NCBI RefSeq assembly: GCF_001411555.2
Contig: NC_049912.1
Coordinates: 16,910,341 to 16,974,340, forward strand
Direction: 5' to 3'
Length of the DNA stretch: 64,000 nucleotides
From: Juglans regia
Taxonomy: Eukaryota > Streptophyta > Magnoliopsida > Fagales > Juglandaceae
Below, piece after piece: positions 47,516-58,115 of the stretch (positions are counted from its first letter, which is position 1; every line of letters starts with the position of its first letter). The translations under genes and the position numbers were made by a program. Below the pieces are notes generated by a model that saw nothing but the letters and a program-made list of their open reading frames with translations, was not told the DNA's origin and searched no databases.

Positions 47516-47747
47516 AATCTCCTCCTTCCCGACTATGTGGGGGGACTCACCATATCTGCTTTTGCTCTGCATACTTCAAGTTTTTGTATAGGTAGTGGTT
47601 TTGTCATCATATCTGACCCATTCTCATCAGTATGGATTTTTTCAATCTGTAACAACTTCATATCCAATGCATTACGAATCCAGTGATACCTCACATCAAT
47701 ATGCTTGGATCTTGAATGAAAGGTTGAGTTCTTACTGAGATGGATGG
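47516..47747 (-). pseudogene. copia 3' internal remnant (RNase H end)
   Basis: IHLSKNSTFHSRSKHIDVRYHWIR onward, then MMTKPLPIQKLEVCRAKADMV, followed by the polypurine tract. It corresponds to 42790-43019 of the main copy and stops abruptly at 47747. Confidence 0.85.
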
Positions 47748-47871
47748 AGCCCACACAACAACATGTACTATGGTATTTACCATGGAACTGAAGGAGATGC
47801 TAGCTTGTACGCCCCTTTATCTGCAATTCCACTCAAGTTGGATGCTATCGGTATGATAAACTCCAATAGGT
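47748..47871 (+). pseudogene. Possible orphan exon fragment, family not recognised
   Basis: From CCCACAACA-like sequence an open frame reads NNMYYGIYHGTEGDASLYAP and continues about 20 more codons to INSN, ending at AATAG followed by GTAAAT, a good splice-donor context. Codon use looks coding-like in otherwise AT-rich DNA. It starts exactly where the copia remnant breaks off. I do not recognise the protein, and it may be chance. Confidence 0.3.
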
Positions 47872-48077
47872 AAATTTGTACAGTGGCCAACTCTGATATT
47901 GATGGGTTTTCTTGTCCTCTCTTAGTAAGAACTTCAATATATATAAAAAGAAGAAATCATAGATATAATAACTATGGATGACACTCTTGTATTTGGAAAA
48001 GTTGTAAACAAAAGTAAAATTCATATTTCTGTCGAAACTCTCTACCCATTTGGAATTTGGGAGTCTGGGACGTTACA
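47872..48077 (+). mobile_element. LTR end remnant
   Basis: AT-rich sequence ending in GGGACGTTACA at 48077, then a primer-binding-like TTGATATTAGAAC at 48079. This repeats the signature at 981-1003. The start of the LTR cannot be placed. Confidence 0.4.
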
Positions 48078-48490
48078 ATTGATATTAGAACTATATTATA
48101 ATTTGTAATGTGATGCCTACAAATTCCGCTTGGAATCGGATGAACTCTGAAAAGTCGAGACATACAACACAATGTTAGTTGCCCCGTTCATGACAATTAA
48201 GGACGTAATGCACCTAGCATACACCTAGCAATATGCAATATTCGTTGTGGATACTTTTTTTTTAGCAATACTAAGCACCAAATGAAATATATCCCAAAAA
48301 CTTTGAAACATGATCCATAAACATTAGAGTGATAGACGTTCATGATTACAACATAAGTCCAGAAGGTCTGTAATCACAAAAGTACAGGAGACAGAGCTCC
48401 ATAAGTACATGCATAAACTAAAACATATATTGTGTTAATCCATCAAGTAGGTCGCGCAACACGGTTAGGGATGTCATAATACTATCTATG
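48078..48490. repeat. Retrotransposon remnant shared with 60390-60740
   Basis: Diverged but collinear with 60390-60740: CCTACAAATTCCGCTTG..ATC.GATG.ACT, GCACCTAGCAT, CAATATGCA.TA and TTTTTTTAGCAATAC occur in the same order. Non-coding. It abuts the broken 3' side of the LINE at 48498. Confidence 0.6.
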
Positions 48491-48497
48491 AATCAGA

Positions 48498-49310
48498 TCA
48501 TGGAGGCAACGAGCTCTGCATTGTATCTACATTGCCTAATCGATTGTCTCCAGTCAGCCAGCGTCCATTGTATCTCCTAATCAGGACACATCTTCTACAA
48601 TTTCGGGAGGAACGGTAATTGAGACTACCACATTGATCAGAGTAAGCAATAATAACATGAACTACAATTGCCATAGGATTCTGTAAACACCATTTTGCAT
48701 TTGCCAAAACCCTGTCTAACCTTTCACTAATGCAAGCTAACCCTTCCCTTCGATTGGACCAAGTATAAGGTATACCTTGAAAACCTAAGTCCCTTACTTC
48801 ACAATCATTAATAACTTCTCTAAAATCATTCATCTGCCATTCTGGTCTATCACTACCAACCCACTTCTCAAATTGAGTGATTATTTCATTAAAATCACCA
48901 ATTAACAACCATCCTAATCCATCATTGCATCTCAAAGATCTCATTAAAGCCCAAGTATGATGCCTTTTGGTCACCTCAGGATAACCATAAACTCCAGTCA
49001 AATACCACTGGCATCCACTCTGATCATTATTCACTACTAAAGCATGAATGTGATTTTTGGGATAATTTAATATAGATAAATTAACATCATGCTCCCAAAA
49101 TAATGCCAACCCACCACTACGCTCATCACTAATAACAACCAAACAATTAGAAAAACCAATTCGAAATTCACACTTATTCATTTCTGAAACTTGTAATCTT
49201 GTCCCCTGAATGAACAGTATGTCTGGATTTTCCTTCACAACAAGGTCATGAAGGGTTCGAATTCCACGTGGGTTCCGAAGCCCACGTGAATTCCAACTCA
49301 AGGTTTTCAT
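48498..49310 (-). pseudogene. LINE endonuclease domain (AP-endonuclease-like)
   Basis: 270 codons open: MKTLSWNSRGLRNPRGIRTL at the N terminus, SGGLALFWEHDV, the TGVYGYPE box, WLLIGDFNEI, and the FTW-type PYTWSNRREG. These are the landmarks of the plant LINE endonuclease that nicks target DNA. The Mg-binding Glu of the usual FIQETRL box is Gly (FIQGTRLQ), so it should be catalytically dead. The frame becomes unrelated after about 48600. Confidence 0.88.
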
Positions 49311-49396
49311 TGTTCTTGACGGGGCTGTGAAACAGCCTCCACCGATAACAAAATGTTGTCTTCTAGTGTTTTTTCTGAAAGTTTGGTAGTTCTCTT

Positions 49397-50693
49397 CTAA
49401 GCCCTGGCCACTTCTTCTTCATCCTCCAAAACTTCTCTATGTCTTCTTCCTCTGCAGCTTCCTTCACCCTTCTGTATTTGAACACTCAAAAATTGTCTTC
49501 GCACTCCCCTTCTTCCCAATCGGGACATTGGTACTTCAGTTGGAGAAAAGTCTTCTTGAAACCGGTCAGGTTGTGTAATAGATGATGGGCCCATAAGTCC
49601 CAGCCCATTAAGAGCCCCTTTAGCTTTCGACCACAACACTGAACTCTAATTCCTATCCCTGTTGACCGTTACAAAAGATTTTTGAATATCCAACACCCCT
49701 AATCTCATGCAACGATCAAAACCTCCCAGTTCTACACATTCTGCATTCTCCTCCATTAAAATTGAATGCAAAACTTTATCCACAATGTGATTGGCTCCAA
49801 TAACTTCTTGATTTTCAATTACATCCTGATTCTTTGTTACACCATTATTTGCCACTACTCCCTGAAACTTTGCTACAACTAATGAATGTTTTTCCTGATT
49901 CGATAGACTACTTTCCGGTACAGGCTTTGTCAGTGGCGACACTTGTTCAGCCCCTTTCTTTGACTACTTTTTCTCCCCTCCACGATAATCAACATAACGA
50001 CCTCACAACCAAGAACCATAAGGAAATCCATCAGCTTCGTACACAGATTGGTTTTGCTGCCATTGATCACACTCCCGATGTCCATGCCCTAAACAACCAC
50101 AACAATAGCAGAAATCTGGTAATTTTTCATATTGAAAATGAATCGAACATGGAAAATCCAATCCCACATTAATTTTCTTTCTGAGCATCAATGGCTTCAT
50201 CATATTCATACATACACGAAAGCGCATAAACTCTCCCCATTCTAGCTCATCAACTTCCTCAACTTTACCCAAAGCACTTTCAATCAAATTTCCCACATAT
50301 TGATTTCTTGTCATAAGAGAAAGATAACAAATCCTTACCCAGAAAGAGGCCTTTATCATACACACTTGGTGAACCTGTTGACGTCCATCGAATTTTTTAA
50401 GCAACACAAATTGCTTATCAAAAGACCATGAACTCTCCCACAACACTGTTGCTTTATCTATATCATCCTCAAATTCTACGAACACCAGCATAGCATCAAG
50501 ATCATGAAATTTGATGGGTTTTACTGGCCTCCAAATTTGATGGCTTTATCTATATCATCCTCAAATTCTTGAAAGCCTCATTGTTGTAGTGTTTGCTTGT
50601 CAAAAGTTTCATTAACAGACATTTGGTACCTCTCGAAAGAACATCCTCGATCAGTCTGGAATCAACCTGTAATTCCTCCTCTTCCTGCTCCAT
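49397..50693 (-). pseudogene. LINE ORF1 with CCHC zinc knuckle
   Basis: The ATG at 50693 opens MEQEEEELQVDSRLIEDVLS, typical of plant LINE ORF1. The central frame 50491-50003 has the DUF4283-like region (WSFDKQFVLLKKFDG) and an intact CCHC knuckle CYCCGCLGHGHREC. The C-terminal linker (49942-49397) is low-complexity. A 27-bp direct repeat (50451-50477 and 50543-50569) marks an internal duplication of about 92 bp that breaks the frame. Confidence 0.8.
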
Positions 50694-50699
50694 TAACGA

Positions 50700-51829
50700 T
50701 AGCTGTAAATTTCACAATTGATGCTGAAATCAACCTGTAATTTCACAATGGATGTGGAATTGAATGCTTTATTAAACAAACTTAAATTAAGGTTAGTGGT
50801 AATGTTATATGTAAATTGTAGAGCCACCATGTTGTAGGATTCTCCTGTTAAAGTTTCTTAATGGTTGTCAATATTTAGTGATGCGTTGCCATGTGTGAAA
50901 GCCTATTTATATAACATTTATTTTCTTGCCATAGTTTTGGGTATTTAAAGCAAGGTTCGGAAAATTAGAATTGGGTTCAAAATCAGGTAAGGACGTACCA
51001 ATTCAATGAATAGGAAGATTCATATCAATTTTGAATCGATTATTTTAATGCTGATAAAAAAAAGTATTAAAAATCATATATAATGCAATTCAAATAGTTA
51101 ACTCAGTTGTACAAGAATCACATTTAATACTTTTGTATTAAAGTATTAAAAATCATAATACAAAATATCATATTTAATATTTAACTCAATTAGCTCAGTT
51201 AAATATTTAACAAAATATCATAATACAAGAATCATATTTAATACTTTAATACTTTTGTATTAAAGTATTAAATATCATATTAATCATATGTAATAGTTAA
51301 CTCAGTTGCAATTCAAAGTATTAAAAATCATATTTAATACTTTTGTACAAGAAATTAAAAAAATAATTAACTCAGTTGTTAAAGACTACATGTTTTATCT
51401 TTCAATTTTTCTGCGATTCTTTTTTAATATGATGATGGAAAAGTTAATATATGTTTAGTCTAATCATATTTTTGTACAAGAAATTAAGAAAAAAAACTCA
51501 ATTGTTAGACAATTTAAAGAAAATACAGTTTTGAATCAGTTAGAATTAGCTCAAATCGATCTAAACCTGGCTTGAATTGGCCTAAAACGATTGATTGAAG
51601 TGGTTCAATGAATGATTCAAAAATCACTAAAATCGGTTTCCTTTTTTACCGATTCAATTTAAATCAATCTAATCATTATTAAAACCTACAAAAATCCATA
51701 TTTTCTATTGTGCAGCAGAATATTTTATTGTATATTTTTTTATACTTTGCTTAAAAAGACAAACTGTGAAAGAAATATAAATAAATATTAATGCATTTAA
51801 TCTGTCCAACCATTTCAACCAATTGAAAA
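50700..51829. other. AT-rich intergenic DNA with local repeats
   Basis: No gene. From 51080 to 51360 the words ATCATATTTAATACTTTTGTAT, TAAAGTATTAAAAATCAT and TTAACTCAGTTG recur several times in direct and inverted form. About 50950-51060 and 51530-51680 hold ATTGGGTTC/AATCGATC/AATTGG-like words that may be the two ends of an old element; not proven. Confidence 0.5.
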
Positions 51830-51945
51830 GGTCTCTGCTGAGTTGAGGGGTCTCCTAGCGCTTCTGAGGAGTTTTTGTCTCTTGATGTGGGAAGTTTGCC
51901 TTCTAGTCTTTTGACTTAGAAGTTTTTCTAGTTTTCTGGAGTGCA

Positions 51946-53093
51946 ATGGCGGATGATATAGTTGAGAAGTGGAGTAAATTCTATTTAACTGAGATTGAGC
52001 AAAAGGAAGTCTCGATAAGTTTCAATGATGATGCGGTGATACAAAGGAGAGGGCAACAATGTTTGATTGGTCAAGTAGTCTCGGATAGATCTATCAATAA
52101 AGAGGCCTTTAAGTCCATGATGATGAAGATATGGAAGCCAAGAAGGGAGGTGGTGTTCAAAGAAGTTGCTGAGAACATGTTTCTTATGGAGTTTCTGTGT
52201 GAAGAAGATATTCAAAAAGTTCAACAGGGCAGGCCATGGACATTTGATAAGCACTTATTGTGCCTCAATCCTTTTGATGGCAGTGTAGCTCCAAAGGATA
52301 TGGAGTTCATAAAAGAATATTTATGGCTTCAAATCCATAATATTCCTTTTGGTGGAATGACAAAAGATGTTCGGGTGTAGATTCGTAGTCTAGTATGAGA
52401 GGTGTTGGTTGGGGTCCATACCTTCGAGTCAAGGTGGCTATTAATATTCTTTTCCCTTTTATGTATGGCATTCTTCTTAGTATGGGTGGTACAAAGACAT
52501 GGGTCTCGTTTAAATATGAAAGGTTACCATCTTTCTGTTTCAAGTGTGGTAGGATTAAATACGGTAGGAATGGTTGTGATGCGTCTGTTGGGTCTGGTTT
52601 AATACATTCTTCCTCTAAGAAGTAGTATGGTGCATGGCTTAGAGCTTCAACTGCAAGAGAACAATCCAACAGTAGGCGTGGTAGCAACAATGTAAAGGTT
52701 TAGTCTGCTACACAGTCTTCTAATTTGCATGGAGAAGATGATGACGTGGCAATCAATCAGGACATTAATGGGATGGCATCTGCTCATAAAATGCAGCCTG
52801 ATATCTTAGGGGAGTTAAGCAAGAATTCTGGAGAAAATCAAGGTAGTTACAAAGGAAAGACAATGGAAGGAGGCTGCAGTAATGCCAGCAATAAAGATCA
52901 CCATGTTGTCAATGAGCAATTACAGAGAGAGGATTTTGCTCGAGGTGAATCTGAGCAGTTACAAAATGATGTATGGGCTGAGGGGGAGACATTCATGGTA
53001 GTGGAGCAGGATGGTGTTATCAATAAGGAAAGTGCTCTAGAAGGGAATTTTGCCCAAATAAGTCCTTTGATTGTGCCTACAAATCCTGCTTAG
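51946..53093 (+). pseudogene. LINE ORF1 (DUF4283 plus CCHC), interrupted
   Basis: Starts MADDIVEKWSKFYLTEIE, with QQCLIGQVVSDRSINKEAF and GRPWTFDKHLLCLNPFDGS (DUF4283-type), stop at 52378. It continues in frame shift with GVGWGPYLRVKVAINILFPF and WVSFKYERLPSFCFKCGRIK. In the zinc knuckle CFKCGRIKYGRNGC the His is Tyr, so the knuckle is damaged. A hydrophilic linker (52725-53093) ends ORF1. Confidence 0.85.
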
Positions 53094-53338
53094 GTGGAGC
53101 TTGGTCCTAGTAAGACTAGAAGTAGGAGGAGGAAGGCATGTGTTCAAAATAAGGCTTGTTCAAGGGACAAGTCAGAAGGCCCTTTTCAACAGTTGTGCAC
53201 AAAGGCTAGTAATAAAAGGCCTTGTCGAGGTGGGGGTAAAATGGAAAACAAGAAAAAAAAATCTAAGCTCCTGATTAATGAGCTGATAGAAATTGATCAT
53301 GTATTGGTAGTGACTGGTCTCCAGCCCTGCCAAGATCA

Positions 53339-54240
53339 ATGAGTTGCATGAGTTGGAACTATCAAGGGCTTGGAAACCCTCGAACAATTAGAATGCTTAG
53401 TCTCTTGAGGAAAGAAAAGTGTCCCAAGGTACTATTTTTAATTAAGACTAAATGTTCAAAAGTTAGACTTGAACAAATTAGAAGGTTGTTGAAGTTTGAT
53501 GGTTATTTTACAGTTGACAGTGTTGAATATAGTGGTGGTTTGACATTGCTTTCGAAATTTGATTGGATTGTTAAGGTAACTACCTATACTAGGTGGCATA
53601 TTAGTGCTTTTGTGCAAGAGGAGGAAGACGACCATACTTGATTGTTTACTGGTTTTTATGGTCATCCCAACATAGCAAAAAGGAACTCTAGCTGGGAACT
53701 TTTAAAAGCCCTTAAACCACCATAACCAATGCCTTGGCTGTGTATAGGTGATTACAATGAGATTATCAGTCAATGAGAGAAGATGGGAGCAGCTTACAGG
53801 CCATATCAGCAAATGGATAATTTTCGACAAGCTCTTGATGTGATGTTTGCACTCTGCATGACTTAGTTTATTCTGGTCAAAGGTTTATTTGGTCTAATAA
53901 CAGATATGGAAAGGATTTTACAAAGGAGAGGATAGATGGGGCTATGGTTAATCAAGAGTGGTCAGTTTGATCAATAAATCAAGAGGGATGAATAGGGTTT
54001 AGTTTGTGTTCAGATATGAGGCTGCGTGGGCTGTCAAAGAGGATTGTACAAAAACAATTGAAGTGGCTTGGAAAAAGGGTAATGGTGTTGGTTCTGGAGT
54101 TGAATTGATGAGACACAAACTAGCTTCTAGTCAAGCTACCTTGCAGAGATGGAATTCTAGAAACAAGAAATAGGAATCTCTGGATATCAGAAGGGGCATG
54201 TCTATGATTAGTGCTCTGTAGGATCATGGTCAAGGAGAGC
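53339..54240 (+). pseudogene. LINE endonuclease, damaged
   Basis: MSCMSWNYQGLGNPRTIRML opens the domain; FDGYFTVDSVEYSGGLTLL, the FYGHP position and WLCIGDYNEI follow in the same and shifted frames with at least three stops. The Mg-binding Glu of the usual FLMETK box is Lys (FLIKTK). Confidence 0.85.
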
Positions 54241-54242
54241 AT

Positions 54243-55800
54243 GTGGAGCTGATTAAAGAACTGCAGATGAATGTGGAGCAAAAATTAGAAGCTGAAAACA
54301 TAAAATGGAGACAAAGAGCAAAGCAACATTGGCTGAAGGTGGGGGATAGGAATACAAAATATTTTCACATGCAAGCCACACAAAGGAGAAAGACTAATGC
54401 AATCAAAAGCATTAAGGACCTGGAAGGTAATGAGTTCTCATATTAGCAGCATATAGGAGAGACTTTTACCAAGTATTTCTCCACTCTATTTACCACTTCT
54501 AACCCTTCTCGATTTGATGAATGTTTTTCTGGCTTACAACTCAAGGTCTCTCCCCATATGAATGAGCATATGTTGGCCAAGTTTACTAAGGAGGATGTGA
54601 AGCAGGCAGCCCTTCAAATTAACTCATTGGGTTCTCTAGGCCTTGATGGGTTTCCTACTCATTTCTATCAAAGCCAATGGGAGACAGTGGGGAAGGATAT
54701 TACCAAGTGTGCTCTTCATTTTTTGAGCCATGGTGGAAAGATTGATGGGATTAATGACACATACATTGCTCTCATTCCAAAAACCAAAAACCTTGAAAGA
54801 GTGATTGATTTTAGACCTATTAGTCTATGCAATATGCAATGTAGTGTACAAGATTATTTCTAAGACCTTAGCTAATAGGCTGAAAGCAATCCTTCCAGAA
54901 GTTATTTTCATGAACCAAAGTGCATTTGTACCTAGTAGGCTTATTAGTGATAATCTCATAGTGGCTTATGAAACTCTCCACTCCATGAAATCTAGGATGA
55001 AAGGGAAAATTGGTTTTATGGTACGCAAGCTAGATTTGAGCAAGGCTTATGATCGAGTTGAGTGGTCATTCGTTGAAGCTATCATGTTCAAACTTGGGTT
55101 CTCTCAAAGATGGTGCTATCTAGTAATGGCTTGTATTAATTCTGTTTCATAATCTGTCATGGTTAATGGTAGAGCACAAACTGGATTCTCACCTACAAGG
55201 GGCTTGAGGCAAGGAGATCCCCTCTTACCTTACCTGTTTATTTTGTGTGCTGAAGCCTTGTCTTCTTTATTATTCCAAGCGGAGCAACATGGAAGCATAA
55301 CCTTTGTTCCTATAGGGAAAGGCCCAATTCGAATAAATCACTTGTTCTTTGTTGATGATAGTCTTCTTTTTTGCAAGGCCAATATGGTTGAATGGTGTAA
55401 AATCTCACAGATTCTTGATCTTTATGAACAGGCCTCTAGTCAATTTCTTAACAAGGATAAGACCTCAATTGTTTTAAGCAAAAACACTCTCATACTTACT
55501 TAGAGACCCATCTTGAGCATATTTGGTATTAAATCTACTAGCTCTGTTGAAAAATATCTTGGCTTGCCTACTGTGATTGGAAGGTCAAAGAATGCTACTT
55601 TTCACTCACTCATTAATAGGACTTGGTAAAGAATATCGAATTGGAAGACTAAGATGCTATTTGCTACTGGGAAAGAAGTCCTTATTAGGGTTGTCCTTCA
55701 AGCCATTCCAACTTATGCCATGGGAATTTTTCTACTGCCTCATACCATTACTCAAAAGCTAAATATACTCTTGAAGAAATTCTAGTGGGGTTACAATGAA
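54243..55800 (+). pseudogene. LINE reverse transcriptase, frameshifted
   Basis: WRQRAKQHWLKVGDRNTKYFH (54300-54360), LGLDGFPTHFYQSQWE and IALIPKTKN..DFRPISLCN (54600-54830), then KIISKTLANRLK, NQSAFVPSRLISDN and LDLSKAYDRVEW (54850-55060), [20 protein letters not shown] (55190-55250) and the catalytic HLFFVDDSLLFCKAN (55340-55383). All core motifs, including FVDD, remain, but frame changes occur near 54840 and 55152 and stops after 55500. Confidence 0.9.
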
Positions 55801-56429
55801 GATCATTCCAAGATTCAATGGGTGAGATGGGACCAGGTCAGTCAATCAAAGGATAAAGGAGGGTTGGGTTTTCGAGACTTTAGAAGCTTCAATGTTGTTA
55901 TGCCAGCTAAGCAAGGCTGGAGGATGCTATAAGATCAATCTTCTCTTCTGGCCCAAGTGTTTAAGTAGAAATATTTTAAGAATGGCAACCTATTGGAGGC
56001 AAAGTTGGGTTTTAACCCATCCTATGCATGGAGAAGTTTGTATTATGGTTTGAGGTTGCTTAAGGGTCTATTCTGGAGAATTGGGGATGGAAAGAAGGTG
56101 AAGATCTGGAGTGACAAGTGGATACTAAGGGATTATGCTCCTAAGGTGTTATCTCCAAATGTGTCAAATGAAAGTTATGTTTGTGTTTCAGATTTAATTG
56201 ATCCTAATAAGATGAACTGAAATGTCCACTCTTTGAATTCTCTGTTTGAGCCCCTATTAGTAAGAGGGGAAGGGAAGATAAATTGGTTTGGCTGCCCATG
56301 AAAAATGGGATTTTCTTTGTGAAGAGTGTTTACCACCTGCACAAAGACCATGAATCTAAGGTTGCTGGCGAGACTTCTTGTGGAGAGCAATTTGAAGAAT
56401 CAAAAGCTATATGGAAACTGAGGATCCAG

Positions 56430-57285
56430 AATGGGGTAAAAGTATTCATATGAAGAGCATGCAAAGAAGCCATTCCTACTTTATCCAATTTAAAGAAGAG
56501 GCATGTTGTGGAAGTGGATGCCTGCAAAGTGTGTGGATTAGCGGCTGAAACAACAGGTCGTGCTATGGGGATGTCCAGCTGCTAGGGACGTGTGGAGCAT
56601 GAGTTGCAGAAAGATTCAAAAGAAGACATTTCAAAGTGATTATTTTCGAGATATATTGGAGCAACTGACTAAATGTTTGAAACTTGATGAGCTCGAGGAA
56701 GCTGTAGTTATAGCAAGGCTTATATGGTCCATAAGGAATGAAGTCATCCATGGCAAGACATTTAGACACCCAATGACACTGTCTCAAGTTGCTAAAGATG
56801 AAGTTCTAGCATACAGAAATGCAAACAGTCATGTCTATACAGCACAAAATAGAATTGTCCAACCTCAAATTCAAAGATCATGGCAGAAACCAAATGAGGG
56901 AGTTTATAAAGTAAACTGGGATGCTGCTACAAAATTTTCAAAAGAAAGAATTGGCATTGGAGTGATTGCTAAAGATTCTCAAGGGTAGGTGATTGGCACA
57001 TAACAAGCTCCCAGATCAATAAACTATGATTCTTTTACTGCAGAAGCTTATGGTTTCTTGTTAGCTACAATTTTCTCCAAAGAGATGGGGTTGTCCAAGG
57101 TTGTATTTGAAGGGGATACTATGCAAGTTGTTTCGATGGCAAACAAGGCTGAAACAAATTTTAGTTTAGCTGGTCTACTAATTGCAGATGCCAAAAGAGT
57201 ACTAACAACCCTCAGTTCATGGTCTTTATTCATACAAATAGATGGACAAATATGGCAACACATATTTTGGCATGGGTTGGGTTAA
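56430..57285 (+). pseudogene. LINE zinc-finger region and C-terminal RNase H
   Basis: CKVCGLAAETT..LWGCPAARDVW (56520-56595) is the zinc-binding zf-RVT region. VYKVNWDAATKFSKERIGIGVIAKDSQ (56905-56985) starts a plant-type RNase H fold with its first catalytic Asp. 57058-57285 holds EAYGFLLATIFSKEMG, VVFEGDT and the later helix with stops between. LINEs with this extra RNase H form a known plant subgroup. Confidence 0.8.
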
Positions 57286-57410
57286 ATTTTGTAGAAGACA
57301 AGTATACATTGAAAGAAATTCCATTTTGTATTCAATCCACTATAATTAGTGATTTGATGTAATATCTTCTGTTATCAATAAAATTCAGTTTCATGTTGAA
57401 AAAAAAAAAA

Positions 57411-57647
57411 CAGCCAGGATTGAATAGCAACATTAGTAGAAAGATTAAATAGTATCACAGGATGTTACATAGTATACATAGAAGGAGTATGAGAGTGTCA
57501 TTTGTACCGACAAACGGGGCACCGACAAACGGAACACAATTAGTAAAAAGATTAATTGTTTTGAAGCCACGTCTTTGCAAAGTTTTAAGGGGTACAAGAG
57601 TTGAATGGTCGGCATGATTAAGTGAAAAGAATGGAGATTAGTATACA
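57411..57647. other. Intergenic, no gene seen
   Basis: Short stretch with a small direct repeat ACCGACAAACGG at about 57508-57536. No coding evidence. Confidence 0.6.
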
Positions 57648-58115
57648 AAGAGGAAAAAATAAATGATATTTAGAATATTAGGATGCGTAAGTCTTGCATA
57701 GTTCTTTTAAAAGAAAGTAGGTAAATATATATAAAATTTATATAAAAAAAATTAATTTTTTTAATAATGAGCTCTCTGCTTTTTAAAGGGAGTGCACGAA
57801 TCTTGTATACTCAAAGATTGTATCTACCATTACTTAAAAAAATTTCAAGAACATTTATTGATCGTTATGAATTTCCTCTTTGATCTGGGTTCCATTGGTT
57901 CATTTTTTATTGTATATTTTTCAATACTTTGCTTAAGTGACTTTTTTTTAGTAATATTACAATCTCACGGTGTGCAAGTATCGCGTATTTGTTTTAAAAA
58001 AGAGGGACTACCATTAAAAATTTATTTTTCGTGTAAATTTTATATTTTTTTACTTTTTTTAAAGTGAGAATGCGACACACTCTATCATCACAAATATCAT
58101 TTTTTTTTTTTTTGA
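57648..58115. mobile_element. Foldback MITE, family B, long inverted arms
   Basis: Left arm about 57650-57832 and right arm about 57950-58112 are inverted copies. Reading the right arm backwards reproduces the left in order: ATGATATTT, ..GCATCC.. region, CTTTTAAA, TATAAAATTTA, TTAATTTTTTTAATAATG, CTTTTTAAA, GCACGAATCTTG, AAGATTGTA. Spacer about 117 bp. No ORF. Single-arm relatives lie at 9525-9645, 10978-11100 and 59815-59945. Confidence 0.65.

Larger units (their letters stand above)
42165..47747 (-). mobile_element. Ty1/copia retrotransposon array: partial element, shared LTR, element
   Basis: On the minus strand, from high to low coordinates: a 3' internal remnant with the end of RNase H and a polypurine tract (47747-47516), an LTR (47515-46806), a primer-binding site (46802-46791), gag-pol (46756 to about 42880), a polypurine tract (42805-42790), and a second LTR (42789-42165) lacking its last 67 bp or so. 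The middle LTR thus serves as the 3' LTR of one copy and the 5' LTR of the next. Both LTRs are truncated or joined to foreign DNA outside, so no target duplication is visible. Inactive. Confidence 0.85.
48498..50693 (-). mobile_element. LINE-3, 5' half only (ORF1 plus endonuclease)
   Basis: Minus-strand plant L1 element with ORF1 starting at 50693 and the endonuclease at 49310-48540, but no reverse transcriptase or poly(A) tail. Loss of the 3' part is the reverse of the usual 5' truncation of LINEs, so it was broken after insertion. Confidence 0.8.
51830..57410 (+). mobile_element. LINE-2, near full-length, decayed
   Basis: Plus-strand plant L1 element of about 5.6 kb with ORF1 (51946-53093), endonuclease (53339-54240), reverse transcriptase (54243-55800), zinc-finger region (about 56440-56600) and RNase H (56880-57285). 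AATAAA at 57377-57382 and a poly(A) tail at 57399-57410 close it. Frameshifts and stops throughout. No target-site duplication found; the 5' end is approximate. Confidence 0.88.

Noticed and set aside
51720..57940. Possible long target duplication around LINE-2
   Set aside because: TATTGTATATTTTT and ATACTTTGCTTAA occur at both 51724-51752 and 57908-57936, but they are about 500 bp beyond the LINE tail, imperfect and AT-rich, so they are not a target-site duplication.
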